This document shows positions 1 through 8,800 of a stretch of 44,878 bases of DNA, one piece after another. The first letter of the stretch is position 1. Each line of letters starts with the position of its first letter. This stretch comes from a virus. The stretch lies in the IMG/VR virus record IMGVR_UViG_3300020553_000013, positions 1 through 44,878 of that record; one strand, 5' to 3'. The notes beneath the pieces were generated by a model. It was not told the DNA's origin. It did no database searches and saw only the letters and a program-made list of their open reading frames with translations. The translations under genes and the position numbers were made by a program.

Positions 1-763
1 CGTATTTATATATAATCATGTACCTCCACAAATCGCCACGCATTACGCCTACTGGTACAGAATTAAATATATCTAGCCAATCCTGTCCGTATTCTTTTAA
101 TATAAATTCTCTACATTGATTATCGTCCATATATTTATATTCGTAATCTGGATTTAAAGACTTCCAGGTATTTATAGACTCAAGCATGTAAGGCTGTAAA
201 TCAACAAATGGGTCTTTATAGGTTTGCCAAATAGTTTTTGGAATAAATTCATTATCAAACTTAGCAACAAATGTTCCTGTTACGGCAAATTCTTTGTGCT
301 CTTTAATTCCTTTAAAGGTTTTTAAAACTCTTTCTGAATCCCAATCTTCTTCTACATGAACTTCATACGGATTTCCATTGATAGCATCTTGGTGATAATG
401 AATAATAGGAATAGATATAATTGCGTATTTGGCATCTTTAGATATTCTATCCCAAACTTTTACTGCATCCTCTTCTGACATATGCTCTAAAATATCTCCA
501 AGTATGACTAAATCATACTCAAAATTTTCTATATCTCTAACATCTTTATGAAATACTTTATCGTATCTATTGTATAAATTAAATTCTTTTATATATGGCT
601 CCCAAACTTCTACGGCATGGACCTGAACATCTTCTGGCAGTGCCGCCCTAATTAAGTTAAGGTACACACCTTGCCCAGCACCAACATCTAGAATAAGTTT
701 TGGATCTATTTCAGATATTTTTTGTTGAGCCCATGGTTTATTTTCTGGATCAGAGTATCCCAT
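1..763 (-). CDS. SAM methyltransferase fused to GT32-type glycosyltransferase (3' end cut by window)
   Basis: The frame is open from an ATG at 763 to the window edge (254 codons seen) and reads as two fused enzymes. Residues 1-165 are a class I SAM-dependent methyltransferase: motif I DVGAGQGVY at 26-34, an acidic post-II segment AVEVWEPY at 50-57, and LGDILEHM at 88-95. From residue 174 the start of a DXD-type sugar transferase of the OCH1/GT32 class follows: IPKTIWQTYKDP (174-185), NPDYEYKYMDD (204-214) and RGDLWRYMIIYKY (242-254). The family's DXD metal motif normally comes just after this point and lies outside the window. AGGAAG precedes the ATG, which overlaps the end of the GT25 gene by 14 bases. 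The likely role is modification of a glycan, of the virion or the host surface, with sugar and methyl groups; the substrate is unknown. The two domain classes are well supported, the role is inferred. Confidence 0.8.
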   Translation of the reverse strand, partial: MGYSDPENKPWAQQKISEIDPKLILDVGAGQGVYLNLIRAALPEDVQVHAVEVWEPYIKEFNLYNRYDKVFHKDVRDIENFEYDLVILGDILEHMSEEDAVKVWDRISKDAKYAIISIPIIHYHQDAINGNPYEVHVEEDWDSERVLKTFKGIKEHKEFAVTGTFVAKFDNEFIPKTIWQTYKDPFVDLQPYMLESINTWKSLNPDYEYKYMDDNQCREFILKEYGQDWLDIFNSVPVGVMRGDLWRYMIIYKY

Positions 764-1445
764 TTAGTATCTTCCTGCTTTCTTTTAATTGAAATGTTGA
801 TTCAACTTCTTCTATTGTACATATCTTACTTATATTTGGATTAATTGTATATACATTTAATAAATTTTTTTGTCTAAACATAAACCAGTCTAATGGAAGA
901 TTAATACCTTTACTAGATAAATCTAACATTCTTTTAGCCCCACCTTTATTTATTATATAACAAGCACATGACCAATCTTGGTAAGATGAGCATATGTTTT
1001 TAGATATGTTTAATAATATATTATGTTTATAATCCTGATCTGTTGGTGAGAATATATGCAAGGCATCAAAATCTTCTGGGCATTCTTTAATATAAGTATT
1101 TATTTTTTCAAAAAAATTATCATATATGACTATATCATCTTCCATTAAAATTAAATAGTCATAGTCAGAATTAATAAAATTTTTCCATGCTAACCAATTA
1201 CTAGCCCAAATACCAACTTCCCCATATCTCCAACCCTGCTCATTATGTAAATTATATCCATTTATATTTATATTAAAATCTGGGTGGCTATCTTTAAATT
1301 TAACATAGTCATCATATGATGATATTTTAATTGTATCGGTGTCTAATATTTTTATATTTTTAAGCAAAACAGAATGAGAGTTTTCAACCAATTTATTTCT
1401 ATCATGGTCTCTGGGCAAATGGAAAAGCTTGTATGCTATATTCAT
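750..1445 (-). CDS. GT25-family (LPS-type) glycosyltransferase
   Basis: This 231-aa protein has the GT25 layout. GEVGIWASNWLAWKNF (about 76-91) corresponds to the family's G-x-x-G...S-H...W acceptor segment. YLILMEDDI (96-104) carries the acidic metal and nucleotide-sugar binding motif. CACYIINKGGAKRML (160-174) matches the family's 'G..GY.I...GA..L' segment. GT25 enzymes transfer hexoses to lipopolysaccharide or to protein, including collagen hydroxylysine. The gene starts with ATGA overlapping the HTH gene upstream and overlaps the methyltransferase-GT32 gene downstream, so the three are probably co-translated. Together with a GT4 gene near the other end of the window, the phage carries at least three glycosyltransferases. 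The substrate cannot be read from sequence. Confidence 0.8.
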   Translation of the reverse strand: MNIAYKLFHLPRDHDRNKLVENSHSVLLKNIKILDTDTIKISSYDDYVKFKDSHPDFNININGYNLHNEQGWRYGEVGIWASNWLAWKNFINSDYDYLILMEDDIVIYDNFFEKINTYIKECPEDFDALHIFSPTDQDYKHNILLNISKNICSSYQDWSCACYIINKGGAKRMLDLSSKGINLPLDWFMFRQKNLLNVYTINPNISKICTIEEVESTFQLKESRKILNGIL

Positions 1446-1588
1446 CTCTTTTTAATTAATCCAAACTTTTCTAGATATCTCTGTATTGTCATGGCCGAGA
1501 CATTACATTCTGCAGCAATCTCGGTAACAGTTTTCTTTTGAACAGTGTATCTTCTATATAGCCAAGGATGGCTTTGGTATAATTTCAT
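1442..1588 (-). CDS. Small helix-turn-helix protein (48 aa)
   Basis: A 48-codon gene lies between the zinc-knuckle gene and the GT25 gene, overlapping both by four bases (ATGA at each end), which strongly supports translation. Residues 18-44 read KKTVTEIAAECNVSAMTIQR and on to a basic, Leu-rich end (YLEKFGLIKK). This is a compact HTH of the kind found in small phage regulators and in the DNA-binding tails of homing endonucleases and resolvases. With a net basic charge and no other domain, it may be a DNA-binding transcription factor. No target can be assigned. Confidence 0.75.
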   Translation of the reverse strand: MKLYQSHPWLYRRYTVQKKTVTEIAAECNVSAMTIQRYLEKFGLIKKR

Positions 1589-1743
1589 ATAGACATCCAG
1601 CCCTCATACTGAGCATCTGGATTATCTATGTGCCACTGATTCATCATTTTGTTTTGAAGACTCCAGTCTATAGTATGTGTTTGCAGTCCGCATTTAGGAC
1701 ACGGCCCTGGACCAAGATCTTTGTACACATGTTCACAATTCAT
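1585..1743 (-). CDS. Small zinc-knuckle protein (52 aa)
   Basis: A 52-codon gene starts with ATGA on the stop of the RuvC-like gene and ends overlapping the HTH gene. The N-terminus MNCEHVYKDLGPGPCPKCG has Cys3 and His5 paired with the C-x-x-C knuckle at Cys15/Cys18, a likely single zinc site. The rest is polar and Trp-rich (IDWSLQNKMMNQWHIDNPDA). Function unknown. Tight coupling to recombination genes and the zinc site suggest nucleic-acid or protein binding, but that is inference. Confidence 0.75.
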   Translation of the reverse strand: MNCEHVYKDLGPGPCPKCGLQTHTIDWSLQNKMMNQWHIDNPDAQYEGWMSI

Positions 1744-2306
1744 CTTTTAGTTAATACCTGATTAGAATAATGAGCAATGCCAAAGGCATCTGCCACATCA
1801 AAATCTGTTAATGATAATTTATATTTTTTATTAAAATAGTCTACAGTTCTTTGTTTACGCATATTTCTCAATTGAGTTTTATACCAAGAGTCTGCGTATC
1901 CTGGACTTTTAATTCTAATTGCCTCCTTCTCATCTTTAGTAGGATTTTTATTTCCTATGTATGCCTGCCAAGAACTTGGAGATATTGTTATCACTTTTGC
2001 TCCTGTCGACATAAGTTCGGCAATTACAACGCCATAAACATAAGATAATTTTATCACAGCATCAGGTGACCTGACAAGTATGGCACCTTCCACAACAATA
2101 TAATCTGACTTTAATTGATCTAGCATAGCATGCATTTTATTTTTAGCATCATGTATTTTTTCAAATATGTCTGCTCCAACAAATTCTATTTTACCCCATT
2201 TAATAGGCTTATCATTTTCCATCAAACAAAATGCTACAGAGTTGGTGGATGCGTCAATGCCTAATACTTTGTTTGCTTGTGTCTTTACGAGATTAGCCAA
2301 GTTCAC
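1740..2306 (-). CDS. RuvC-like Holliday junction resolvase
   Basis: At 188 aa the size is typical of RuvC. The RNase H-fold acidic residues are all present: Asp18 in LGIDAST, Glu73 in YIVVEGAI, and the pair Asp170/Asp173 in TDFDVADAFGIAHY. A RuvC-like enzyme cuts four-way junctions and branched replication intermediates so that the DNA can be packaged. The start is GTG at 2306, overlapping the stop of the upstream zinc-finger gene; no ATG is available before the first beta strand. Its neighbours, a Cas4-like nuclease and RecA upstream, form a recombination group. RuvC-family membership is clear; the in vivo substrate is inferred. Confidence 0.85.
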   Translation of the reverse strand: MNLANLVKTQANKVLGIDASTNSVAFCLMENDKPIKWGKIEFVGADIFEKIHDAKNKMHAMLDQLKSDYIVVEGAILVRSPDAVIKLSYVYGVVIAELMSTGAKVITISPSSWQAYIGNKNPTKDEKEAIRIKSPGYADSWYKTQLRNMRKQRTVDYFNKKYKLSLTDFDVADAFGIAHYSNQVLTKR

Positions 2307-2571
2307 TTAGTATACTCCATATTGCATTTTTACTATCAATAGCAATTTTCTTTTCACAAGTAGAGCATACTTCGTTTTGATTATATCTACTTAACTTTGT
2401 TTTACATTTTTTACATGTCCTTGGAGCACCATTTTTAATAGCTTTCTTTTCATAATACTTTTCCATAATCCTACGATTAGTTGCTATTCTACAACACTCA
2501 TCTGAACAATACTTTTGGTTATGAGTTTTAGGATTAAAGTTTTTAGCACATTCTGAATTTGAACATTTCAT
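2293..2571 (-). CDS. Protein with two zinc-finger motifs (92 aa)
   Basis: Two cysteine clusters are visible. The first, C3-x4-C8 with YCSDEC (about 21-26), is a treble-clef-like pattern also seen in HNH endonuclease and phage zinc proteins. The second, TCKKCK...VCSTCEKK (about 52-75), is a four-Cys zinc ribbon. Between them is a basic helix (NRRIMEKYYEKKAIKNG). There is no HNH or other catalytic motif. It overlaps the Cas4-like gene by ATGA and the RuvC-like gene by 14 bases, so it sits within the recombination operon. Probably a nucleic-acid-binding accessory protein; no precise function is claimed. Confidence 0.75.
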   Translation of the reverse strand: MKCSNSECAKNFNPKTHNQKYCSDECCRIATNRRIMEKYYEKKAIKNGAPRTCKKCKTKLSRYNQNEVCSTCEKKIAIDSKNAIWSILSELG

Positions 2572-3353
2572 AATTTTGGCACCTTGTACGACTCAATTTG
2601 AACTGTACCTAATAATCCAGCGTAGCATTCCTTTTTGACTGGACAGTACGTGCATGGCATTTTAGACTTAGATGCCCCTGATGGACGCATTGGAAGGTCC
2701 CCATCTTTAAAGTTATCCCAAACTTCACACATCCATGTAAATGCTTCTTCAATTATCTCAGTATTCCTTTCATTCATTGAAATTGGAATTACTATTAACT
2801 CTTGAGTATTTTTATTTTCATATAAAAAGAAACCCTCTTTAGCATTCTTTAATTTCATATAAGTAAGCAACTGAAGTAGGTGATTTGCTGTAGGTTTCAT
2901 TTCTGCCTGCCGCCCATCCCAAACTTCTTGCTTAGCTGTTTTAATTTCACCAATTACGGTTTCATTATCATATTCCATAATTAAATCTATAAATCCCCTG
3001 ACAGGGGGGTACTCATTAATTATTTCTTGTTCTTGGTCTTTAAACTCTGGCATAGTGGCAATTAATTTTTGTAATCTTTCGTGTGCCTGAGTACCTTGAG
3101 CCATGTTGGCAACAGCCACCGCATCATTATCGTCAATAAACATTGCGCCACTAAATGCCATATACCAATATCTTGGGCAGGTTCCGTGTCCGTATCCAAG
3201 GGAGCTAGGACTAAATGACTTTTTTGTCATCTCTCCGTCTGCACGTTTTGTATTTCGATAGGATTCATCTAATAGTTGAGCAAATCTTTCTGGATCAAAA
3301 TATTTACCTGAATGTTTTTTAAATTTAAGATTTTTAACTATGTCTCTACCCAT
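2568..3353 (-). CDS. Cas4/RecB-like PD-(D/E)XK exonuclease with Fe-S cysteines
   Basis: This 261-aa protein shows the Cas4/RecB nuclease pattern: FSPSSLGYGHGTCPRYWYMAF (47-67, giving the first cluster Cys59), a conserved His91, GFID with Asp123, and GEIKTAK with Glu136 and Lys138 (the D...ExK catalytic set). Near the C-terminus MPCTYCPVKKECYAG supplies the other three cysteines. Four cysteines so spaced usually hold a 4Fe-4S cluster. Phage members are single-strand-dependent exonucleases acting in recombination and DNA-end processing beside RecA and RuvC, as here. There is no cas1 or cas2 and no repeat array nearby, so a CRISPR role is not suggested. Confidence 0.85.
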   Translation of the reverse strand: MGRDIVKNLKFKKHSGKYFDPERFAQLLDESYRNTKRADGEMTKKSFSPSSLGYGHGTCPRYWYMAFSGAMFIDDNDAVAVANMAQGTQAHERLQKLIATMPEFKDQEQEIINEYPPVRGFIDLIMEYDNETVIGEIKTAKQEVWDGRQAEMKPTANHLLQLLTYMKLKNAKEGFFLYENKNTQELIVIPISMNERNTEIIEEAFTWMCEVWDNFKDGDLPMRPSGASKSKMPCTYCPVKKECYAGLLGTVQIESYKVPKL

Positions 3354-3688
3354 CAGGAACTATACCTAACTACATATTTTAATGCATCTACAAGCTTATC
3401 TATAGACTCTTTTGCTGAATAATAAATGTTCTTTTTGTTATTATTTACTGTTCCCGCTTTATCTTTAGCAATAGTAGAATATACTGATGCCATCATAGAA
3501 AATTTAGTAGACATTGCTTGAAGCTCTATAATTAAATAAGGGGCTTTGGCGGATGGAACATCTGGATTCATTAATAATTTTACAACAATGGCTAGTGCCT
3601 TATCTAATTGCTCATCGCTCATGTATTCATGAAGATCATTAAACTCTGTAATCGAGTTAATTAGCTCTAATGTATTTTTGTCTTCCAC
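3353..3688 (-). CDS. Hypothetical protein, 111 aa
   Basis: Not recognised. The start is GTG at 3688, overlapping the TAG of the upstream 41-aa gene by one base; the end overlaps the Cas4-like gene by one base. The sequence is mostly helical: an acidic first half (TLELINSITEFNDLHEYMSD) and a more basic second half (NNNKKNIYYSAKESIDKLVD). There is no signal peptide, membrane segment or zinc motif. Its place inside the recA-to-ruvC operon suggests a small accessory factor in DNA metabolism, but nothing in the sequence proves it. Confidence 0.7.
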   Translation of the reverse strand: MEDKNTLELINSITEFNDLHEYMSDEQLDKALAIVVKLLMNPDVPSAKAPYLIIELQAMSTKFSMMASVYSTIAKDKAGTVNNNKKNIYYSAKESIDKLVDALKYVVRYSS

Positions 3689-3813
3689 TACTTATCCCTT
3701 TTTGTTTTATATGGTCCAAGATCGGCCTTTACAGTACCATCTTTTCTAAGCCTTATAATTCTACCATTTTTAATAATTGTTTTATTAAAGGGTATTTTAT
3801 TATTTGATCCCAT
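3688..3813 (-). CDS. Hypothetical basic micro-protein, 41 aa
   Basis: A short frame from ATG 3813 to TAG 3690-3688 fills the space between two clear genes. It overlaps the upstream stop by 14 bases and the downstream GTG by one. A purine-rich GGGA lies about nine bases before the ATG. The product is strongly basic (NGRIIRLRKDGTVKADLGPY then KTKRDK). 'NG...RLRKDGTVKADLGPY' looks like a small beta-hairpin protein rather than random sequence. Function unknown. Confidence 0.65.
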   Translation of the reverse strand: MGSNNKIPFNKTIIKNGRIIRLRKDGTVKADLGPYKTKRDK

Positions 3814-4114
3814 TATTTTTTTCCCAGCTCTCTATTAGTTGTTCCAGCAAAGCCCATTCTATTACTGCAAGCCTAGTTTTTTTATTATCCTGTCCTAAAA
3901 TTATTTTAAGTACTGGATATTTATCTCTACTTACTTTAAATGTATCTGTGCAAATTTTTGCCCAAATTGATTGAGAAATAGATATTGATTTAGAATATTC
4001 TTTGTAGTCAACAACAAAATCTTTCCATTGAGAATCTCCTTTTTGATAAGACCCTCTACCACTATTCTTTTGAGCCTTTGCTTTATCACGTTTTATTTCT
4101 GATCTTTCTGACAT
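3800..4114 (-). CDS. Hypothetical protein, 104 aa
   Basis: Not recognised. The ATG overlaps the upstream TGA (TGATG). The N-terminal 30 residues are charged, basic and probably disordered (MSERSEIKRDKAKAQKNSGR). The rest contains an amphipathic core (FVVDYKEYSKSISISQSIWA...KYPVLKIILGQ) ending in helices (RLAVIEWALLEQLIESWEKN). The basic tail plus compact domain is common in phage DNA-associated proteins, and the gene lies between recA and the nuclease genes. No catalytic motif was found. Confidence 0.7.
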   Translation of the reverse strand: MSERSEIKRDKAKAQKNSGRGSYQKGDSQWKDFVVDYKEYSKSISISQSIWAKICTDTFKVSRDKYPVLKIILGQDNKKTRLAVIEWALLEQLIESWEKNNGIK

Positions 4115-4305
4115 CAGTTAACCTTAAAGGTATTTGCATGTCCATTAATGCATGTCCAAGACATTATTAATTGAATTGGGTCCCAAAATGTTTCTGTTGA
4201 ATCTGATTCACATCTAGAACAGGGCTTAGCCCCTCCTATTTTTTCTAATTCTTTTTTAAAAACTTTCTCTGGGAATGGTCCAATAAATTCATTAATATTT
4301 GGCAT
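4114..4305 (-). CDS. Small zinc-ribbon-like protein (63 aa)
   Basis: ATG at 4305 is preferred because GAGGA lies six bases upstream, inside the recA 3' end; an in-frame TTG at 4317 would add four residues but lacks that spacing. The protein has a C-x-x-C pair (PCSRCESDS) and, 18-20 residues later, TCINGHANTF, a possible C..C/C...H zinc site. The N-terminus FIGPFPEKVFKKELEKIGG is helical. It begins 14 bases before recA ends, so translation is probably coupled to recA. Function unknown. Confidence 0.7.
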   Translation of the reverse strand: MPNINEFIGPFPEKVFKKELEKIGGAKPCSRCESDSTETFWDPIQLIMSWTCINGHANTFKVN

Positions 4306-5296
4306 TAATTTCCTCAATTAATTTTTCAACAATTTTTGGATTTTCTTTAAGGTACGCAACTGCTTTTGCACGTCCTTGGAATCTTTCCCCATTGACTGTA
4401 TACCAAGCTCCACCCTTTTCAACAATTCCGCACATTTCTGCAACGTCAAGAGTTTCTCCGACCCTATCGACCCCAAGTACGTCTCCTTGGTAATAGAAGT
4501 CATACTGCCCTGAAAGATTAGGGGGTCCAAGTTTGTTGTAATCAATAATCCAATTAACTGGTCTTCCGACTCTCTGTTCAATAATTTTGTCGCCAACCTT
4601 AACGCCCGATTTAATAGCATTTGCTTCAGCCTCTGAGGACCAAAGTTTGATAACAGTTGACGAAAAGAATTTGACGGCCATTCCCCCTGTTGGGATGTGG
4701 CTAGCATGCATTGAGCCAAACTGGTTTCTTTGTTGTGAGATAAGAACAAGAAGTGTGTTTTTGTTTGCATAGTTTAGCATTTTGACTGCGTGGGTCATAT
4801 CCTTTGCTTCAGCGCCGATTTGTTTTGTATCTTGCAAATCTTTCATTTCATTTCCATCTTTTTCAAAATAAATAGCTGGCAGCAAAGCGGATATGGAATC
4901 TACTACAATTAAATCTATTTCTGCTTCCATTAATTTTGCTGCTACATCTACCATATCGTTTACTGTTTTTGCTGGAGAGTAAATTAACTTAGATGAATCA
5001 ACTCCTAATTGTTCTGCCCACTCTGGTGAATATGAATGCTCAGCATCGATCCACGCACAAGTCTTTCCCTCTTTTTGAGCCAATGCAATCATTTGTAAGC
5101 AAAAAGAAGATTTTCCAGCAGACTTATTACCCCATACAAGAGCCTGTCTGCCATATCCTAATCCGCCATGCAATGCTAGGTTTAAACCAATACTTGGCGT
5201 TTTTTGCTTATGTATTTCAACATCTACTGCTGATTGAACTCTCGCTCTTGTTTTTGGATCTAATTTTGCCAATACGTCATCTATTAAAATTGTCAT
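4292..5296 (-). CDS. recA: RecA-like recombinase
   Basis: The protein is 334 aa, close to bacterial RecA (about 350) but with a short C-terminus. Walker A is GNKSAGKSS (56-64) in place of the common GPESSGKTT. Walker B is LIVVDSISALLP. The ATP-sensing and DNA-binding loop region (LISQQRNQFGSMHASHIPTG) and the C-terminal RecA segment with VGETLDVAEMCGIVEKGGAWY are both present. It should form filaments on single-stranded DNA and drive strand exchange in phage recombination-dependent replication or repair. A candidate extended -10 promoter lies in the 29-base gap before it. A nuclease and a resolvase follow in the same operon, giving a self-contained recombination set. Confidence 0.93.
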   Translation of the reverse strand: MTILIDDVLAKLDPKTRARVQSAVDVEIHKQKTPSIGLNLALHGGLGYGRQALVWGNKSAGKSSFCLQMIALAQKEGKTCAWIDAEHSYSPEWAEQLGVDSSKLIYSPAKTVNDMVDVAAKLMEAEIDLIVVDSISALLPAIYFEKDGNEMKDLQDTKQIGAEAKDMTHAVKMLNYANKNTLLVLISQQRNQFGSMHASHIPTGGMAVKFFSSTVIKLWSSEAEANAIKSGVKVGDKIIEQRVGRPVNWIIDYNKLGPPNLSGQYDFYYQGDVLGVDRVGETLDVAEMCGIVEKGGAWYTVNGERFQGRAKAVAYLKENPKIVEKLIEEINAKY

Positions 5297-5316
5297 TATA
5301 CTCTTTCTTTTACCCT

Positions 5317-5325
5317 AGTATATCA
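5317..5325 (-). promoter_or_regulatory. Extended -10 promoter before recA
   Basis: Read on the minus strand, TGATATACT follows directly on the TAA stop of the MazG-like gene. The context TTAATGATATACTA is nearly identical to the element before the SSB-like gene (TTAATGATATAATA). There is no good -35, as expected for TGN-extended promoters. A start site around 5310 would give a leader of about 15 bases with AAAGAAAGAG before the recA ATG. Confidence 0.5.
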
Positions 5326-5673
5326 TTAAAATAAGTTCCCGTGAAGCCTTGGCCGTTCTTTATTTTTATTAATTTTGGCCTCCAAGACTTCATCAAGACT
5401 GTGTAAAATTTCTTCTTCATTCCTCATTGCCGCATAAATATCTAAAAGACGAATAATAACATCTGCCATTTCCTCTACTATTTTTTCTGATCCATGGCTT
5501 TTTCTTATGGCCTCTAAAATTTCAGTAACTTCAGAATGAACTAAGGCTAACTTATTTCCAACCTTATCGTTTGTATATTCGCCATCCCAAAATCCCTTCT
5601 CTTTTGCACTTTCATGAAGAATTGCTGATAAAGCATCTAGCCCATATTCTGTTATCACATCAAACGTTTTCAT
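5326..5673 (-). CDS. MazG-like NTP pyrophosphohydrolase
   Basis: This 115-aa all-helical protein has the MazG-type metal site: HSEVTEILEAI supplies the E-x-x-E pair and KIVEEMADVIIRLLDIY the E-x-x-D pair on the next helix. Such enzymes hydrolyse (d)NTPs to monophosphates. Phage versions are thought to adjust nucleotide pools or the stringent response. ATG at 5673 is chosen over the adjacent TTG at 5676 because GGGAG lies at good spacing. It overlaps the upstream 67-aa gene by 14 bases and precedes recA. Family membership is good; substrate is unknown. Confidence 0.8.
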   Translation of the reverse strand: MKTFDVITEYGLDALSAILHESAKEKGFWDGEYTNDKVGNKLALVHSEVTEILEAIRKSHGSEKIVEEMADVIIRLLDIYAAMRNEEEILHSLDEVLEAKINKNKERPRLHGNLF

Positions 5674-5863
5674 CAATCTCCCTTAAGCTAAATGTAAATG
5701 ATGGCCCATCTTCTTGATAATCAATCACCAACTCTTTGTTTGACACTTTAGATTCTAAAAATTTAAGAGTAGGCACAGTTATTTTTTTATGCTCTTCTAA
5801 TATTGCCACAAGTACTTGATTCATACTAATTGAAGCAACTATTTGCTCTATATCCTCTGTCAT
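5660..5863 (-). CDS. Hypothetical protein, 67 aa
   Basis: Not recognised. The gene is coupled by ATGA to the end of the DNA polymerase gene and overlaps the MazG-like gene. Its first half is helical (DIEQIVASISMNQVLVAILE). Its second half is strand-rich and acidic (KELVIDYQEDGPSFTFSLRE). The tight coupling to polymerase argues for a real product, perhaps a small replication accessory factor, but that rests on position alone. Confidence 0.65.
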   Translation of the reverse strand: MTEDIEQIVASISMNQVLVAILEEHKKITVPTLKFLESKVSNKELVIDYQEDGPSFTFSLREIDENV

Positions 5864-8800
5864 TTTATTTCCTTAACCATTAACGTACCATCATCTAATT
5901 TAGACAATGTAATTTTGCACTTCATTCCTTCTCTTAATTTAGCCAAAGCCATCTTATACATTGTAGGAAATGCAATAGCTCTAGTTAACTCTTTGTCTTT
6001 ATTAGTAAATACTAGGTGTGCCATCATCTTGCCAGCTTTAGTTTTGTATGGAGTATGGTTAAGAACCATATATTCATCTTCTGCAAGATCGTACTCTTTT
6101 CTATATAAATAGTCTACAAAAAGATCTGAGCCATTTGGATTTATATCTGACACCTTGATATATCGAGCAATTCGATTATCTCCTACTAAAATAAAATACA
6201 TTTGATTTGTTTCTATTTGTGTTTGTTCATGATGAAATAACCCTATTGATCCAGTCTCATCAACCAGCTCTACCCTCGCCCAGCCAGTTCCTCGTTTAAT
6301 ATTTTTAACCATACCAAACATTACAAATGAACCTAAATCATCAAAATCTTGAATAGGTCTTGCTTGAGCTTTAATTCTTGGAGGAAGATCTAAATTAAAT
6401 GTCGGTATACCTAAATACTCGTAGTAGTTTTCTTTCTCTTTGCCACTCCTCTGATTATCATCAAAGGCAGCACCACCAATAGCATTAAGAGCACTAACGG
6501 CCCTACTATTAATGCCACTTCCCTTTTTCGAGGCTTTCTCAATAAAGTTTCCATAAGATTCATAAGGTCTCCTTTCAATAATCTTATTTGCAATACTATC
6601 TGATATAAATTTTACTTCTGCCAAACCGAATCTAATTGCACCCTCTTGTAAAGAAAAATACAGGTCAGACTCATTGATGTGAGGAAGTAATACTTTTAGT
6701 CCAAGGCGTTTTGCTTCAATTAAATACTCTGTCCTAGCATCTTTATCGTTTTCGTTTTTAAGTATTGAAAACATAAATTCAAGCGGGTAGTAATTTTTAA
6801 GCCAAGCCGTATAATAACTAAGCATGGAATAAGCAACAGCGTGAGAACGATTAAAAGAATAACCTGCGTGAGCTTCGAAATTTTGCCAAAGGGTCTTGGC
6901 TTTCTTTTCAGTAATGTACTCTGAAGCCCCAGCAATAAATTTATCTTTGAACTGGTCAAATTCTTTTGCATCTTTTTTCTTACCAATAATCTTGCGGACC
7001 TTATCAGCCTCTGACCAAGACATCCCTCCTAGGTGTACACAAGCCTGCATAACCTGCTCTTGATATATGATAACACCGTATGTATTTTCTGTAAAAGGCC
7101 TCATCTTGGCATGTGTATAATCAACCGCTTCCTTGCCATGCTTTCTATTAATGTAGGCCGCTCCAACAGTATTCATAGCTCCTGGACGAACTAATGCATT
7201 AGATGCTACTAAATCTTCAAACTTATCTACACCCATTTTCATTAATAGGTTGGTATATGGTGTTGCTTCGGCCTGGAATACTCCCTTAGTATACCCATCG
7301 CTAAGAACCTTATACACTTGTGGATCATTAAAGTCTAAAGAAGATAATTGAACCTCTTTACCTGTGCGATCTTTAATTGACTTTAAGGTATCTGAAATAA
7401 CAGAAAGGGTTTTAAGTCCTAAAGCATCTAGTTTTATTAAACCAATATCTGCAACAGTATCCATATCATATGCGACTACAGGAATTCTTCCAGACACCTT
7501 GTCTTGTAAATCTTCTCTAGATTCTACTGGAGCATATTTTCTAATATCATCTTTTGCTACGACAACTCCAGCAGCATGCACTCCAACGCTTCTAATCTTG
7601 CCTCTAAGTTTTTCTGCTAGCCAAGTAACTTCTGGATACTTTAATCTAAATTCTTTTGTATTTGGTGATTCGATAAAGTCTTCAAATGTGTCTACAGACT
7701 TTAATGCACGATTAACTTCCTGTAAAGGAACCATAAAGACACGAGCAGCGTCTCTCACCACACCCTTGTCTTTAAAATAAGTGTAGGTTGAAATAGAAGC
7801 AACATGCTTAAATTTCTTTTTTAAATAATCCTTCACTTCTTTTCGACGACGGTCTTCAAAATCTGTATCAATATCTGGAAAGTCATTACGCTCTGGATTA
7901 ATAAACCTAAAAAACAATAGATCATATTCAATTGGGTCTACATCCGTAATTCCAAGGGTATAGCAAACTAAAGATCCTGCTGCAGAACCACGGCCTGGAC
8001 CCACCATAATGTTATTTTCTTTAGCCCAGTTGACCATATCCGCTACAACTAGAAAATATGAGGCAAAGGACTTGTCTTTTATAACCTCTAGCTCTTCCGC
8101 CAACCTTAGATCATATACGTCATTTCCTAGCCAGCTGCTTGTCAGGCGTAGCCTTTCTAGGCCCTGGAAGGCCATTTCAGACAGTTTTTGGTCGGCATTG
8201 GTCTTGGGGACTGGGAGAAGGTCTAGACCCCTGTTAAAATCGTATTCTTCAATTTTATGGGCTATCTCCATAGTGTTGTCATATATATCTTTTCTAACAA
8301 TACCAGTCTTAGTAAAGTCTGACTCTATATCTTCTCTAGACTGAATGAATAAATTCATGTCTTGAAAGGATATACGCCTATCTGGGTATAAGTAATTAAA
8401 CCTATCTAGCATATTGGGCATTTGTCTGGACATATCAAAGTCTGCTTCTTTATCTGCTTTTGGGGATGTAGACAGGATAAGCATAGCCTCTTCCAACACC
8501 TTGTCTTCCCCTTTGGCAAAATGGGCATCTCCAGTGGCTACTGGCTTAATCTTTAATTCATCTGCTAATTCTAATAGTTTGTCGTTTATTTCTTTTGGGT
8601 TATGAGACTGAACTTCAATGTAAAAGTCTTCGCCAAAAGTTTTCTTAAAATCATTAAGAGCCATTTTTGCTTCCGAAAATTCTTGACGCTCAATAGCTTT
8701 ACTAATAAGCCCATTAAGGCATCCAGAAAGAACGATAATACCTTCTGAATATTCTTTTAGGACTTCTCTATCAATACGTGGCTTATGATAAAAACCCTCA

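Noticed and set aside
4318-4770. Second minus-strand frame inside recA
   Set aside because: RecA motifs are complete in the main frame; the alternative frame has low-complexity Leu/Lys composition and no coupling signals.
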